Of a DNA stretch of 64,000 nt, positions 41,123 through 50,924 are shown in pieces. Origin of the DNA: CAYLLN01 sp036496265 (lineage in GTDB: Bacteria; Planctomycetota; Planctomycetia; Pirellulales; Pirellulaceae). The translations under genes and the position numbers were made by a program. The stretch spans positions 1 to 64,000 of the forward strand of contig DASXLL010000338.1 in NCBI GenBank assembly GCA_036496265.1. Reading direction: 5' to 3'. Under the pieces are notes generated by a model. That model saw nothing but the letters and a program-made list of their open reading frames with translations. It did no database searches and was not told the origin of the DNA. Numbering within the stretch: the first letter of the stretch is position 1; every line of letters begins with the position of its first letter.

Positions 41123-41357
41123 TGAAGCAACGAGGCGCGAATGGATGGCGACGGAGAAGCAACTGCGGCGCAGCGAGAGATAGCCCTATGTCTTGAGTAT
41201 TGGGCCTAATTGCGGGTCTGTCAAAGGCATCAGTAACTTTGCCCGACGAGCCGAGCCGGAGGATAAGTCGCTGCGTTCTCGCGCGCCAGATGATACGCTA
41301 GTCTCAAGTCCTCGTTGATCCCATTCTCACTCTCCCCTTTTGCGATTCAACCAACCC

Positions 41358-42797
41358 ATGAAACCGTTCTTGCGGATCGCCATCGCTTTGGTCTTGTTGG
41401 TCTCCACCTCAGCAGGGGCTGACAAACCAAATATTGTCTATATCCTGGCCGACGATCTCGGCTGGACCGATCTGGCCTGTTATGGCAGCAAGTATTATGA
41501 GACGCCGAATATCGACCGCTTGGCTTCACAGGGGATGAAGTTCACGCGGTATCACAACTGCCAGAATTGCCAGCCGACGCGAGCGGCGCTAATGAGCGGC
41601 CAATATGCCCCGCGGACGGGCATTTATACGGTCGGCGGCATCGACCGTTTTGAGTGGCAAGGCCGCCCGCTCCGCCCCGTCGATAATGTCACCGAATTGC
41701 CGCTCGACAAAATCACTATTGCGCAGCGCCTGAAGAACGCCGGTTATGCGACGGGAATGTTCGGCAAATGGCACTTAGGCAATGCCGGCGGCTATCACCC
41801 GAGCAAACGCGGCTTTGACGAAGCAATCGTCTCGATGGGGCAGCATTTCGATTTCAACACCAGCCCCCCCGTCGAATATCCCAAGGGCCAATACCTGGCC
41901 GACTTTCTGACCGACAAGGCCGCCGATTTCATCAAACGGCACAAGGACGGACCCTTCTTCCTCTACCTGCCCCACTTCGCCGTCCACAGTCCCCATCAGG
42001 CCAAAGAAAACTGGATTTCGCACTTCAAGCCCAAGCCGGGTGTTGACGGTCACAATAATCCGACGTACGCAGCGATGATTGCGAGCGTCGATGAGAGCGT
42101 CGGTCGAATCATGTCGCTGCTTGACGAGCTAAAGTTGGCCGACAACACCGTGCTCATGTTCTCCAGCGACAACGGCGGTGTCGGCGGGTATGTGCGCGAA
42201 GGCGTCAAGCAAGCCGGCGACATCACGGACAACGCGCCGCTTCGCAGCGGCAAAGGATCGCTCTACGAAGGCGGCACGCGCGATCCGTTTATCGTCCGCT
42301 GGCCCGGAAAAGTAAAACCCGGCAGCACCTGCGATGTGCCGACCATTCATGTCGATGTTTATCCGACGCTGTTGGAACTATCCGGCGCGAACGCCACAGA
42401 CGGTTACGTCCTCGATGGCGAGAGCATGGTGAAGCTTTTTCGCGACGGCAGCGCCAAACTTCAGCGCGACGCCATCTATCAGCACTTCCCGGGGTACCTC
42501 GGCGCCGGCGCTGGTTCCTGGCGGACGACGCCCGTCAGCTTGATTGAAATCGGTGACTGGAAGCTGATGGAATTCTTCGAAGACGGCCGCCTGGAACTGT
42601 ACAACCTCGCCAACGACATCGGAGAAAAAGACAACCTCGCTCAAAAAATGCCCGAAAAGACGAAGGAAATGCACGATCGGCTGCTCGCCTGGCGCAAAGA
42701 GATCAAAGCCCCGCTTCCGACGGCGAACAAAGGCGAGTCCCCGCCTCCCGAAGCCAAAAAGAAGGCCAAAGGCAAGAAAAAGGCGACCAAGGATTAG
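41358..42797 (+). CDS. secreted sulfatase (type I, formylglycine)
   Basis: 479 residues from ATG 41358, chosen because it starts a signal peptide (PFLRIAIALVLLVSTSAGA). The metal site is NIVYILADDLGWTDLACYGS. The catalytic CxPxR is NCQPTRAALMSGQ, with Cys71 to be converted to formylglycine, and the mature core has GMFGKWHLGN, VLMFSSDNGGVGGYVREG and YEGGTRDPFIVRWPG. The Cys needs a formylglycine-generating enzyme encoded elsewhere. Planctomycetes carry many such enzymes for sulfated algal polysaccharides. The Lys-rich tail (KKKAKGKKKATKD) is odd and may aid surface attachment. Confidence 0.95.
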   Translation: MKPFLRIAIALVLLVSTSAGADKPNIVYILADDLGWTDLACYGSKYYETPNIDRLASQGMKFTRYHNCQNCQPTRAALMSGQYAPRTGIYTVGGIDRFEWQGRPLRPVDNVTELPLDKITIAQRLKNAGYATGMFGKWHLGNAGGYHPSKRGFDEAIVSMGQHFDFNTSPPVEYPKGQYLADFLTDKAADFIKRHKDGPFFLYLPHFAVHSPHQAKENWISHFKPKPGVDGHNNPTYAAMIASVDESVGRIMSLLDELKLADNTVLMFSSDNGGVGGYVREGVKQAGDITDNAPLRSGKGSLYEGGTRDPFIVRWPGKVKPGSTCDVPTIHVDVYPTLLELSGANATDGYVLDGESMVKLFRDGSAKLQRDAIYQHFPGYLGAGAGSWRTTPVSLIEIGDWKLMEFFEDGRLELYNLANDIGEKDNLAQKMPEKTKEMHDRLLAWRKEIKAPLPTANKGESPPPEAKKKAKGKKKATKD

Positions 42798-43002
42798 AAA
42801 AACGGACTAGAAAAAGCGACGAAACTGATTGACACTAGATGTCAGCAGGCGTACAAATGACGACGCTTTTGGGTTGGTGTCTTTTCTTTCGTTGCTTGGA
42901 ACAGAGGCAAGTGCGAAGCCGGCGAACTCTCGTCGGCGCGGCTGTGTGTTCGGAGCTGCGCCCGTGAACTTTGAGCCTGCGCACTGATTCAGGAGAGGCA
43001 AC

Positions 43003-45933
43003 ATGATCCGACGCTGGCTGTTCGGAGCCCGACGCGGCCAATCGCATATTGCGCGGCGAGAACGATTGCGGCGGTTTTGCCGGCTGAAAATCGAAAGCCT
43101 GGAAGACCGGCGGCTCTTGGCGCTGGCTGACAACGTTCCAGGCGACGACAACGCACAGCTCATTGTTGATCCGGCGCAAGCTCCTACGTCCCTGATCGTG
43201 CAATTCAAATCAGACACGGATTTCACCAGTTCCCTGTCGGCCTATTCTTACGGAAGCAGTCTCGGCGAGTCATGGGACCTCGTGCCGGACATGCGCGAGG
43301 TGCAGCTCAACGCCGGTGTCAACGTTCAAGCCGCGTTGGCCGCATATAGCAACGATTCGAACGTTGTGCATGCCGAGCCCGACTATCACGTCAAGCTGAC
43401 GGACTTCAACGTTCCGCCGAACGACGAGCATTACAACGATCAATGGGACCTCCGCAATACCGGGCAACAAGGCGGCAACGTTGGATCCGACATCCACATG
43501 GAAGATGCCTGGAACGCGATCCAAGGTCAGTCGCTCGCTCCCGTCGTCGTCGCGGTGATCGATACCGGCGTCGATTACACGCATCCGGACCTAGCGCCGG
43601 TGATGTGGACCAATCCAGGCGAAATTCCTGACAACGGAATCGACGACGATGACGATGGCTACGTCGATGACGTATATGGCTACAACTTCGTGAATAACAA
43701 CGGCGACCCGATGGACGATTACTTCCACGGGACGCACGTCGCCGGAACGATCGCCGCCGTCGCTGACAACGGCATTGGCATAGCGGGCATCGCACCCAAT
43801 GTGCAAATCATGGCGCTCAAGTTCCTCGACGACACGGGCAGCGGCGTAGAAAGCGACGCCATCCGTGCGCTGAACTATGCGGTGGCCCATGGCGCTCAGA
43901 TCTCGAACAACAGTTGGGGCGGGCTGCCATTCTCAGCGGCGTTTCAAACGGCCCTCAGCAATGCAGCGGCCAAGGGACACATTTTCGTCGCAGCCGCCGG
44001 CAACAATGGCAGCAACGACGACTCCCAGGGTTTCTATCCGGCCAGTTACACGAACAGCAATGTTGTGTCAGTCGCCGCGACCGACGCTGGGGACTCGCTG
44101 GCCTATTTTTCCAACTTCGGAAAAAAGTCCGTCGATATCGGGGCGCCGGGTGTCAGCATTCTCAGCACCTTGCCCATGATTGGCACGCCAGCGATGGACT
44201 ATGAAGGGTTAATTCCGGGATATGGCGTCCTCGACGGAACCTCAATGGCGGCGCCTCACGTGTCGGGCGTTATGGCTCTCGTCTGGGGCATGCATCCAGA
44301 TTGGTCCATGCAGGAAGTCATTGCCGATGTTCTGAATACGGCCGATCCGGTGCCATCGCTGGCGTCAATGATCAAGACCGGCGGCCGGCTGGATGCAGCA
44401 GCGGCCTTAGGAGCGACGCCCACCGATACCATCGCGCCGACGTTCATTCTCGGCGACCCGGGTGGGGTTGCGGCTGCGCCCGTCGATCATGTCCGCATCA
44501 AGTTTAGCGAGCCAATCGATCCCGCGACATTTGATCCCAGCGACATCGTCAGCTTTGATGGGCCCGATGGGGCCGTTTTCGCCTTTAGTGTCACGCCGGT
44601 GAACGGCGACAACACGACGTTCGACATTGATTTCGATCCACAATCGACGCCCGGCGACTACACGCTCGTCGTTGGTCCTCATATGACCGACATGGCGGGC
44701 AACGAAGTCGATGAAAATGGCGATCGAGTCAGCGATGATCTAGATAATTTTCAAGTTAGCTTTTCGATACTCGGATCAGGCTCGACTGTAGGCCAGTATC
44801 CATCGACCGATGTTCCAAAGTCGATCACGAATCGTTCCGTTTTTACATCCACATTGGCCATCGACCAGGATCTGCCCATTGCGGATGTGAACGTCGCATT
44901 GGATTTGACTTATCCACGCGATGGAAATCTCAACATCTGGCTCGTCTCCCCCATGGGCACAACCGTCTACCTTTCGCAGCGCCGCGGCGGCAGTACGACT
45001 GGTTCCCAAGACTTCACCGGCACGGTCTTTGACGACGAGGCGGATCAAACCATTGCAGAAGGCACTGCCCCGTTTACGGGAGCGTTTCGGCCAGATCAGC
45101 TGTTGTCGTCATTCATTGGCGAAAACGCGTTCGGTACGTGGCAGCTAAACATTCAGAATGCCTCCAATACGACCCGTCAAGGAACTTTGACTGGTTGGTC
45201 TTTAGATATTACGCCTGACGGTACATCGTCGGGCGGTGGGGGCGATGATGGTGGGGGTGATGACGGTGGGGGCGGCGGTTCTCAGAACGACCCGCCCCAG
45301 CCGCAAGACGACTATTACACCGTCTATACCGGTGATTCACTCACCGTTTCCACAGCTGACATGCTGTCCAACGATACCGATCCAAACGGCGATCCGTTGG
45401 CCGTTTATTCGGTGGGAAATCCCATCGGTGGCGACGTCGTGCTGGATGGCCATACCGTTACTTTCACACCAACGCTGGACAGTTTAGCGCCTGCCAGCTT
45501 TCAATACAGCGCCTTCGATGGTTACACAATCGCCACAGCAACCGTTCATATCGCGTTCCAGGACTTTTACGATTACCACAATTACAGCAACCCCCCTGAC
45601 GTTGACGCGGACGGCGTGATTTCGGCAACCGATATTATTACGATTATCAACTTCATTAATTCCCATCCCGGCTCGACGAACGTTGGAAAAATCCACCCGT
45701 CTGCGGCTCCCAAAGGATTTATAGACGTTGTCGCGGATAATACGATCGCCGCCAATGATGTCGTCGCGGTGATCAACTACATCAATGCTCATCCGCACGC
45801 TACGAGTGTCTCGGCAAGCGATGCGACGGGTGCCGCTGCAGCCGCGCCGGAGACGACACTGAATTCAGCGGCCGTTGACGCGTATCTTCTGAGCACGACG
45901 CTCGATTCAGGATTGAGCGCCAAGAAAAAGTAA
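43003..45933 (+). CDS. secreted S8 subtilase with P domain, Ig-like regions and dockerin
   Basis: 976 residues. Residues 26-38 carry the planctomycete exported-protein motif IESLEDRRLLAL. An inhibitor-like I9 region follows, then the subtilase: Asp in AVIDTGVDYTHPDL (near 187), His in HGTHVAGTIAA (near 243), Asn in SNNSWGG and Ser in DGTSMAAPHVSGVMA (near 414). A beta-sandwich (about 490-590) precedes a proprotein-convertase P domain (about 610-740), a Gly/Asp linker, a cadherin-like segment and a dockerin-like pair (DADGVISATDIITIINFIN and NTIAANDVVAVINYIN). It should be a cell-surface protease. The 205-base upstream gap shows no clear operon partner. Confidence 0.95.
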   Translation: MIRRWLFGARRGQSHIARRERLRRFCRLKIESLEDRRLLALADNVPGDDNAQLIVDPAQAPTSLIVQFKSDTDFTSSLSAYSYGSSLGESWDLVPDMREVQLNAGVNVQAALAAYSNDSNVVHAEPDYHVKLTDFNVPPNDEHYNDQWDLRNTGQQGGNVGSDIHMEDAWNAIQGQSLAPVVVAVIDTGVDYTHPDLAPVMWTNPGEIPDNGIDDDDDGYVDDVYGYNFVNNNGDPMDDYFHGTHVAGTIAAVADNGIGIAGIAPNVQIMALKFLDDTGSGVESDAIRALNYAVAHGAQISNNSWGGLPFSAAFQTALSNAAAKGHIFVAAAGNNGSNDDSQGFYPASYTNSNVVSVAATDAGDSLAYFSNFGKKSVDIGAPGVSILSTLPMIGTPAMDYEGLIPGYGVLDGTSMAAPHVSGVMALVWGMHPDWSMQEVIADVLNTADPVPSLASMIKTGGRLDAAAALGATPTDTIAPTFILGDPGGVAAAPVDHVRIKFSEPIDPATFDPSDIVSFDGPDGAVFAFSVTPVNGDNTTFDIDFDPQSTPGDYTLVVGPHMTDMAGNEVDENGDRVSDDLDNFQVSFSILGSGSTVGQYPSTDVPKSITNRSVFTSTLAIDQDLPIADVNVALDLTYPRDGNLNIWLVSPMGTTVYLSQRRGGSTTGSQDFTGTVFDDEADQTIAEGTAPFTGAFRPDQLLSSFIGENAFGTWQLNIQNASNTTRQGTLTGWSLDITPDGTSSGGGGDDGGGDDGGGGGSQNDPPQPQDDYYTVYTGDSLTVSTADMLSNDTDPNGDPLAVYSVGNPIGGDVVLDGHTVTFTPTLDSLAPASFQYSAFDGYTIATATVHIAFQDFYDYHNYSNPPDVDADGVISATDIITIINFINSHPGSTNVGKIHPSAAPKGFIDVVADNTIAANDVVAVINYINAHPHATSVSASDATGAAAAAPETTLNSAAVDAYLLSTTLDSGLSAKKK

Positions 45934-45997
45934 CTCGCCCCGACTGCTTTACAGCCTGCGGATTGGCCTTCAGCGGCCGTGTTGAGCGAACAAGGAT

Positions 45998-48283
45998 CTA
46001 AGGTTGTTTTTTGAGCTCGCCGCGAGCGAGCGCGGGAGCCTCGACGGCGTCGAGTATCGAAGCGAGCAACTCCTGCGTAGCTTTGTCCGCCGACTGGCTG
46101 GCGTTATAGCGGGCATATTGCTGCGCCAGTTGGGCCTGCGTCAACAATATGCCGCGGGCACGAACCGACGTGGCGAACGCGCCGGCAGCGGCCTGCCGAT
46201 CGGCCAGCGGCCGGTTCGATTGGCCGGCAAAATCGACAAGAGCCGTTTGAGCTGCCGCCGTTGGGAATTGAGCGAGCAGAGCGGCGGCCGCGGATGCGAG
46301 CGCGGGGTTAGCCAGTGCGGCGATGACAGTATTTTGCTGCGAGAGCAGGTCGTATTGGGCGAAGACCGCCGGTTGCTTAGCGAGTGTGCCTAAAGCAGCG
46401 AGTGCCGCCTGGGCTTGGCCCAGCCGCTCATCGCGATCGACGAAATCTCGCCCCGCGATCGCCAGCAGCTTATTGATTTCAACGCCGCACACATCGATGG
46501 AATAAATGCGCGGGAAAACGGTGGTGTACCGGTCGCCGGCGAATGCATCCTCCAATTTCAGTAGCCGCTCGCCACGTGCCATTACGCCAACGGGAAGGTG
46601 GGCCGTGCGATAATCGCGGCGGAGCCACTGGACAAGCTCCTCGACGGGTGGGCCGTCGATGGCATCGGCGATTAAAACGAATCCGAAATCGGGATTGGCA
46701 AATGCCCGCTCGGCGAGCACGCGGCCCACGTACGCCCCTTGGCCCTCGAAGCCGAGCGCATTGACAAAGCCGACAAGCGATTGGGCTTCTTCACCGCGGG
46801 GATGCCCGATCAAAACCGAATTTTCCCCACTCGTGGCCACAAACCAACCGAGTGACTCGACCATTCGGCCCGCGCCGGAGAACGGCTCGCCTTTGGAGAT
46901 TTTTGAGGCCGCGAGCGCAGCAGCCAGGCGGACGCGGCGATCCGAGGAACCCAGCGCCTCGGCTAAAGGAGCTTCGGGACCTGAAGTTCTTAATGCGGAA
47001 ATATCGCCAAGTTGACCGAGCAACTCGGCGGCAGCCGCAGCGGCGCCCGTTTTGCCCATCCGCAGGGCTTCGCTGAGGACGCCATTGAGAATATCCGGGG
47101 AGGCAGCTAGCGCAACAGCGCCCGCAGAGCCTGCCGCAGTGGAAACGGGCCGATCGAATCCGCCGAGCGTTTTGGCCAGTTCTAAATTGGTCACGAGCAT
47201 CAGCCGCTGAGCGGCCGGTTCGCCCTTCTTGAGCAGGTACAGGTCGCTGGCCGCTCGAGCAGCCAGCAGCAGGCCGGCGTCAAGACGTGGCAATTGGCCG
47301 GGCGCAACATGTTGCGTCGAGTCGTCCCATGTCCAGAGATTCACGCGATCGTTTTGGTCGCTCTCGAAGGGAATTTCGCCTTTTAGCAATCGCGGGATCT
47401 GCTCAATGAGGTAATTTTCCCCTTCATAGAGATCCGGAATCGCGCCATGGACGCGTTGCAGAACGGCTGCTGCCAACTGCCGCGTTTCGGCCGACGATTG
47501 GGAATCAAGCGCGGGGCGGATCAGAAATAAAGCCGCTCGCCGGGAACCCAAGCGGCCGAGAACCGCGATGATTTGGTTCTTGAGAGATTCGTTTTTCGTG
47601 TCGAGAGCAGCAATCAGCGGCGCCTCGACAGGCTGCCCAAGTTGCACGAGAGCTGAGCGTATGGCCGGGTGTTCGGCGGCGCGCGAAGGATCGGCTAGAG
47701 CGCGGAGCATCGGATTGACAGCCGCGACGCCGCTCCCCGACAGTTGTTCCATCGCGGCGCGGCGGGCCGCTTGATCAGTATTATTGAGTTGGACGATTGC
47801 CGATTCGATTCGCGTCTGGTCTTGGGCCGTGCGTTGAGCTGCGGCAAGCACTAGGTCAGCGACTTCTTTCCCCTCCGGCTGGAGGTCTTTCGCAGCTCCG
47901 ATTTGCAGCAGGAAATTTCCGTAACGCGCGGTGAGCGGGGCAAGAGTGTCATCAGCTGGCTTGTCGGCAAGTAGCTTGGCCAGCGAATTCTTGGCTTCGT
48001 CGGGTCGGCCGAATTGAAAAGCCGTTTGAGCGGCGGAGAGGAGCTGTTCCGGCGAAATCGGGTTACTGGCTCGTAAGAGCTCGATTACCAAAGGCTCCCG
48101 CTCAACCGTGGCCGGTTTCAGGGTAGGCTTGCTGGCTGCAGGCGCCGCTGCAGCGCCGCCGGCAGGCTTGGGCGTGGCTCCGAACGGATCTTCTTGAGCC
48201 GGGCAGATTCCGCCGCAGACCGCGGCCGCAACAAGGGCTGCCCGCAGCGATATCGCGACCAGACGGCAAAGGCAAGTGTTCAT
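45998..48283 (-). CDS. secreted HEAT-repeat protein with receiver-like C-terminal region
   Basis: 761 residues from ATG 48283, which overlaps the TGA of argH as ATGA. The frame continues over argH for 204 codons, but that part is antisense-like and is not used. A signal peptide (AISLRAALVAAAVCGGIC) is followed by a Pro/Ala linker, an all-helical HEAT/Armadillo-like array (DQAARRAAMEQLSGSG, KNQIIAVLGRLGSRRAALFL, VRLAAALAASK) and a region ADPDFGFVLIADAIDG... ELVQWLRRDY that looks like a receiver-domain strand/helix pattern without all phospho-acceptor residues. Function unknown. The coupling to argH is odd because the two share no obvious process. Confidence 0.82.
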   Translation of the reverse strand: MNTCLCRLVAISLRAALVAAAVCGGICPAQEDPFGATPKPAGGAAAAPAASKPTLKPATVEREPLVIELLRASNPISPEQLLSAAQTAFQFGRPDEAKNSLAKLLADKPADDTLAPLTARYGNFLLQIGAAKDLQPEGKEVADLVLAAAQRTAQDQTRIESAIVQLNNTDQAARRAAMEQLSGSGVAAVNPMLRALADPSRAAEHPAIRSALVQLGQPVEAPLIAALDTKNESLKNQIIAVLGRLGSRRAALFLIRPALDSQSSAETRQLAAAVLQRVHGAIPDLYEGENYLIEQIPRLLKGEIPFESDQNDRVNLWTWDDSTQHVAPGQLPRLDAGLLLAARAASDLYLLKKGEPAAQRLMLVTNLELAKTLGGFDRPVSTAAGSAGAVALAASPDILNGVLSEALRMGKTGAAAAAAELLGQLGDISALRTSGPEAPLAEALGSSDRRVRLAAALAASKISKGEPFSGAGRMVESLGWFVATSGENSVLIGHPRGEEAQSLVGFVNALGFEGQGAYVGRVLAERAFANPDFGFVLIADAIDGPPVEELVQWLRRDYRTAHLPVGVMARGERLLKLEDAFAGDRYTTVFPRIYSIDVCGVEINKLLAIAGRDFVDRDERLGQAQAALAALGTLAKQPAVFAQYDLLSQQNTVIAALANPALASAAAALLAQFPTAAAQTALVDFAGQSNRPLADRQAAAGAFATSVRARGILLTQAQLAQQYARYNASQSADKATQELLASILDAVEAPALARGELKKQP

Positions 48284-49662
48284 GAAATCGCTAGTTTGGT
48301 TTTCCATCGCTCGATTTGCTTTCGCACCTCGGCCGGCGCGGTTGAGCCATAGCTTTTGAACGCGGCGATCGACTTTCCCACGCCAAGGACGTTGTAAACT
48401 GATTCGTCGAGCGTGCCGTCGGCCGCGCGAAAGTCTTCGAGTTTCAGGTCCGCCAGGCGGCAGCCCCGCTGAAGGGCTTTCCTTACGAGTTCGCCGACCG
48501 CATGGTGTGCCGTCCGCTGCGGCGTGCCCCGCTGAATTAGCCACTCCATCAAGGTTGTGGCATCGAGATGCCCGCGATCGAGCTTTTCGGCGATCGCCTC
48601 GCGATTCAGCTTGGCCCCCGCGACGAGCGGCGCGGCCAACTCCAAGCATAATTCGACCGTATCGAAAGAGTCGAAGATTCGCTCCTTGTCCTCCTGTAAA
48701 TCGCGGTTGTAGGCCAGTGGCAGCCCCTTCACCAAGACCAGCAAAGCCTGCAAATTCCCGATAACCCGAGCCGTTTTGCCCCGCGTCAGCTCCAACACGT
48801 CGGGGTTGATCTTTTGCGGCATGATCGAGCTGCCCGTGCAGAATTCCTGCGGCAGCTTGATGAAACTGAACTCGGCCGTGGACCACAAAATCCATTCCTC
48901 AGCCCAGGTGCTGAGGTGGACCGCGATATTGGCCAGGAGGAAGGCCGATTCGAGGACAAAATCGCGATCGCTGGAAACATCGAGGCTGTTGGCCGCAACA
49001 TCGGCAAAGCCGAGGCGCTGGGCCACGTCGTGGCGGTCGATTGGCAAGCTGCTTCCCGCCAGCGCCGCGACCCCCAGACTCGAAATATTCGCCCGCTTCC
49101 GGCAATCCGCCACCCGTCCGCGATCGCGCTCAAACTTTTCGCAATAGCAGAGCCAGTAGTGCGGCGCGAGCACGGGCTGGGCCCGCTGCAAATGCGTGTA
49201 GCCGGGCAAGATTACTTCCAGGTCCGCGTCGCACCGTCCTGCGAAAGCTTTTTGTAGATCGAGCAAGCGGGCATCGATGCGATCGAGGGCATCGCGAACC
49301 CACAGCCGCAGATCGGTCGCCACCTGGTCATTCCGGCTGCGGCCCGTATGGAGCTTGCGCCCAACATCGCCCAAGCGCTCAATCAGCGCCTGCTCGATGT
49401 GCATGTGGATGTCTTCCAGCTCCGTCCGGAACGGAAATTTGCCGGATTCGATTTCTCCGCGGATAGCTTCCAGCGTTTGGCAGATTTGCTGGCATTCGCC
49501 TTCGCTGACCAGGCCGACTTTGGCCAGCATCTGGGCATGAGCAATCGAGCCCGTGACGTCGTGCGCGTAAAGCCGGTGATCGAAGCTGATGCTTTCGGTG
49601 AATCGCTCAACGCGGCTGTCGGCCTGCTGAGAAAACACACCGCTGCGGGATGGGCTGGACAT
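48280..49662 (-). CDS. argH: argininosuccinate lyase
   Basis: 460 residues, standard length. The N-terminal DSRVERFTESISFDHRLYAH, the charged helix TELEDIHMHIEQALIERLGD, LHTGRSRNDQVATDLRLWVR (with substrate-binding Asn/Arg), the fumarase signature GSSIMPQKINPDVLEL and DLQEDKERIFDSFDTVELC are family-typical. It releases arginine and fumarate from argininosuccinate. The usual KxN in GSxxMPxKxNP is KIN here. Downstream it is coupled by ATGA overlap to a HEAT-repeat gene; upstream is a leuB-like gene after a gap of 123 bases. Confidence 0.97.
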   Translation of the reverse strand: MSSPSRSGVFSQQADSRVERFTESISFDHRLYAHDVTGSIAHAQMLAKVGLVSEGECQQICQTLEAIRGEIESGKFPFRTELEDIHMHIEQALIERLGDVGRKLHTGRSRNDQVATDLRLWVRDALDRIDARLLDLQKAFAGRCDADLEVILPGYTHLQRAQPVLAPHYWLCYCEKFERDRGRVADCRKRANISSLGVAALAGSSLPIDRHDVAQRLGFADVAANSLDVSSDRDFVLESAFLLANIAVHLSTWAEEWILWSTAEFSFIKLPQEFCTGSSIMPQKINPDVLELTRGKTARVIGNLQALLVLVKGLPLAYNRDLQEDKERIFDSFDTVELCLELAAPLVAGAKLNREAIAEKLDRGHLDATTLMEWLIQRGTPQRTAHHAVGELVRKALQRGCRLADLKLEDFRAADGTLDESVYNVLGVGKSIAAFKSYGSTAPAEVRKQIERWKTKLAIS

Positions 49663-49785
49663 GGCGGGGCAGCGGAGACCAGACGGAAGTTGTTGGGCGG
49701 TATTTAATCCGAGTACTACATACTGAGTACATAGTACTCGCGTTGGTTCGCGGATTGAACTCGCAGCTGACGACGTAGGGATAAT

Positions 49786-50856
49786 CTAAAGCGCCGCAAT
49801 CACCAAATCGCCGACTTCCTTCGTCCCGTAGCCCATTTTACCGGCGTTTTGACTCTTCATCTTCGTGCCGGTAACGTGCTGGATGGCCTTCATGACACGC
49901 GCCCCTGCGGCCGGCTGGCCACTGTGCTCCAGCAGCATGCTCATGGCGGCGATGGCGGCGATGGGGTTGATGACGTTTTGGCCCGTGTATTTCGGGGCGG
50001 AGCCGCCCATGGGCTCGAACATGCTGACACCACCTTTATCCGGGTTGATGTTGCCGCCGGCAGCGACGCCCAGGCCGCCTTGGATCATCGCGCCCAGGTC
50101 GGTGATGATGTCGCCGAACATGTTCGTCGTGACGATCACGTCGTAATACTCAGGATTCTTGACCATCCACATACAGCAGGCATCGACGTGGTTGTAGTCG
50201 GCCTTCACGTCGGAGTATTCCTTGGCCACGTCCTGAAACGCCCGCCACCAGAGGTCGTGGCCATACGTGAGCACATTCGTCTTGGCGACGAGCGTCAGCA
50301 TCTTGCCCTTGGGGTTGTTCCGCTTCCGCGTGAACTCAAAGGCCCAGCGGATGGCCCGCTCGCAACCTTTGCGGGTGTAGATGGCCGTTTGCGTCGCGAC
50401 CTCGTCAGCCGTGTGCTTCTTGAGCCAGCCGCCTACGCCGGCATACATATCCTCGGTGTTTTCGCGGACGACGACGAAGTCGATGTGTTCCGGGCCTTTG
50501 CCAACCAGCGGGCATTCGACGCCCGGAAAGAGCTTTACCGGCCGGAGGTTTATGTACTGATCGAGTTGAAACCGCAATTCCAGCAACAAGCCCTTTTCCA
50601 AAATCCCCGGCTTTACGTCGGGATGGCCGACAGCGCCGAGGTAGATGCAATCGAATTTGCGAAGCTGATCGGCACCACCCGGCGGCAGCGTTTCGCCTGT
50701 CTTGAGATACCGCTCCCCGCCCCAATCGAAATTCTGCGTTTCGTAGGTGAATTTTTCGAGTTTTGAAACGGCCCCAAGGACTTTCAAAGCCTCAGCCGTG
50801 ACTTCAGGACCAGTGCCGTCGCCGGGAATGACGGCAATTTTGAGAGAATTTGCCAC
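49786..50856 (-). CDS. leuB: 3-isopropylmalate dehydrogenase family (LeuB-like)
   Basis: 356 residues. The N-terminal KIAVIPGDGTGPEVTAEALK and the substrate loop LELRFQLDQYINLRPVKLFP are followed by the catalytic VVRENTEDMYAGVGGW and Asp/Lys residues, and the metal motif TTNMFGDIITDLGAMIQGGLG. Together with GGSAPKYTGQNVINPIAAIA these place it in the beta-decarboxylating dehydrogenase family. The best fit is LeuB, but tartrate/homoisocitrate dehydrogenase cannot be excluded from the sequence alone. It is 68 bases downstream of the methyltransferase gene on the same strand. Confidence 0.9.
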   Translation of the reverse strand: MANSLKIAVIPGDGTGPEVTAEALKVLGAVSKLEKFTYETQNFDWGGERYLKTGETLPPGGADQLRKFDCIYLGAVGHPDVKPGILEKGLLLELRFQLDQYINLRPVKLFPGVECPLVGKGPEHIDFVVVRENTEDMYAGVGGWLKKHTADEVATQTAIYTRKGCERAIRWAFEFTRKRNNPKGKMLTLVAKTNVLTYGHDLWWRAFQDVAKEYSDVKADYNHVDACCMWMVKNPEYYDVIVTTNMFGDIITDLGAMIQGGLGVAAGGNINPDKGGVSMFEPMGGSAPKYTGQNVINPIAAIAAMSMLLEHSGQPAAGARVMKAIQHVTGTKMKSQNAGKMGYGTKEVGDLVIAAL

Positions 50857-50924
50857 AGTGAATCTTTTGCGTTCGAGTAATCAATACTTGTTGAAACGCT
50901 GAGTTTATCGGTGGTTTGAAAGCC

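Noticed and set aside
41123..41357. Mg2+ riboswitch before mgtE
   Set aside because: No ykoK- or M-box-like core could be recognised in the 235-base gap; a model search would settle it.
48284..48895. N-terminal extension of the HEAT protein frame across argH
   Set aside because: The part over argH is antisense-like and lacks a start; the ATG at 48283 opens a clear signal peptide and overlaps the argH stop.
49849..50766. Plus-strand 305-codon ORF over the leuB-like gene
   Set aside because: Shadow frame; the leuB-like protein has all motifs.
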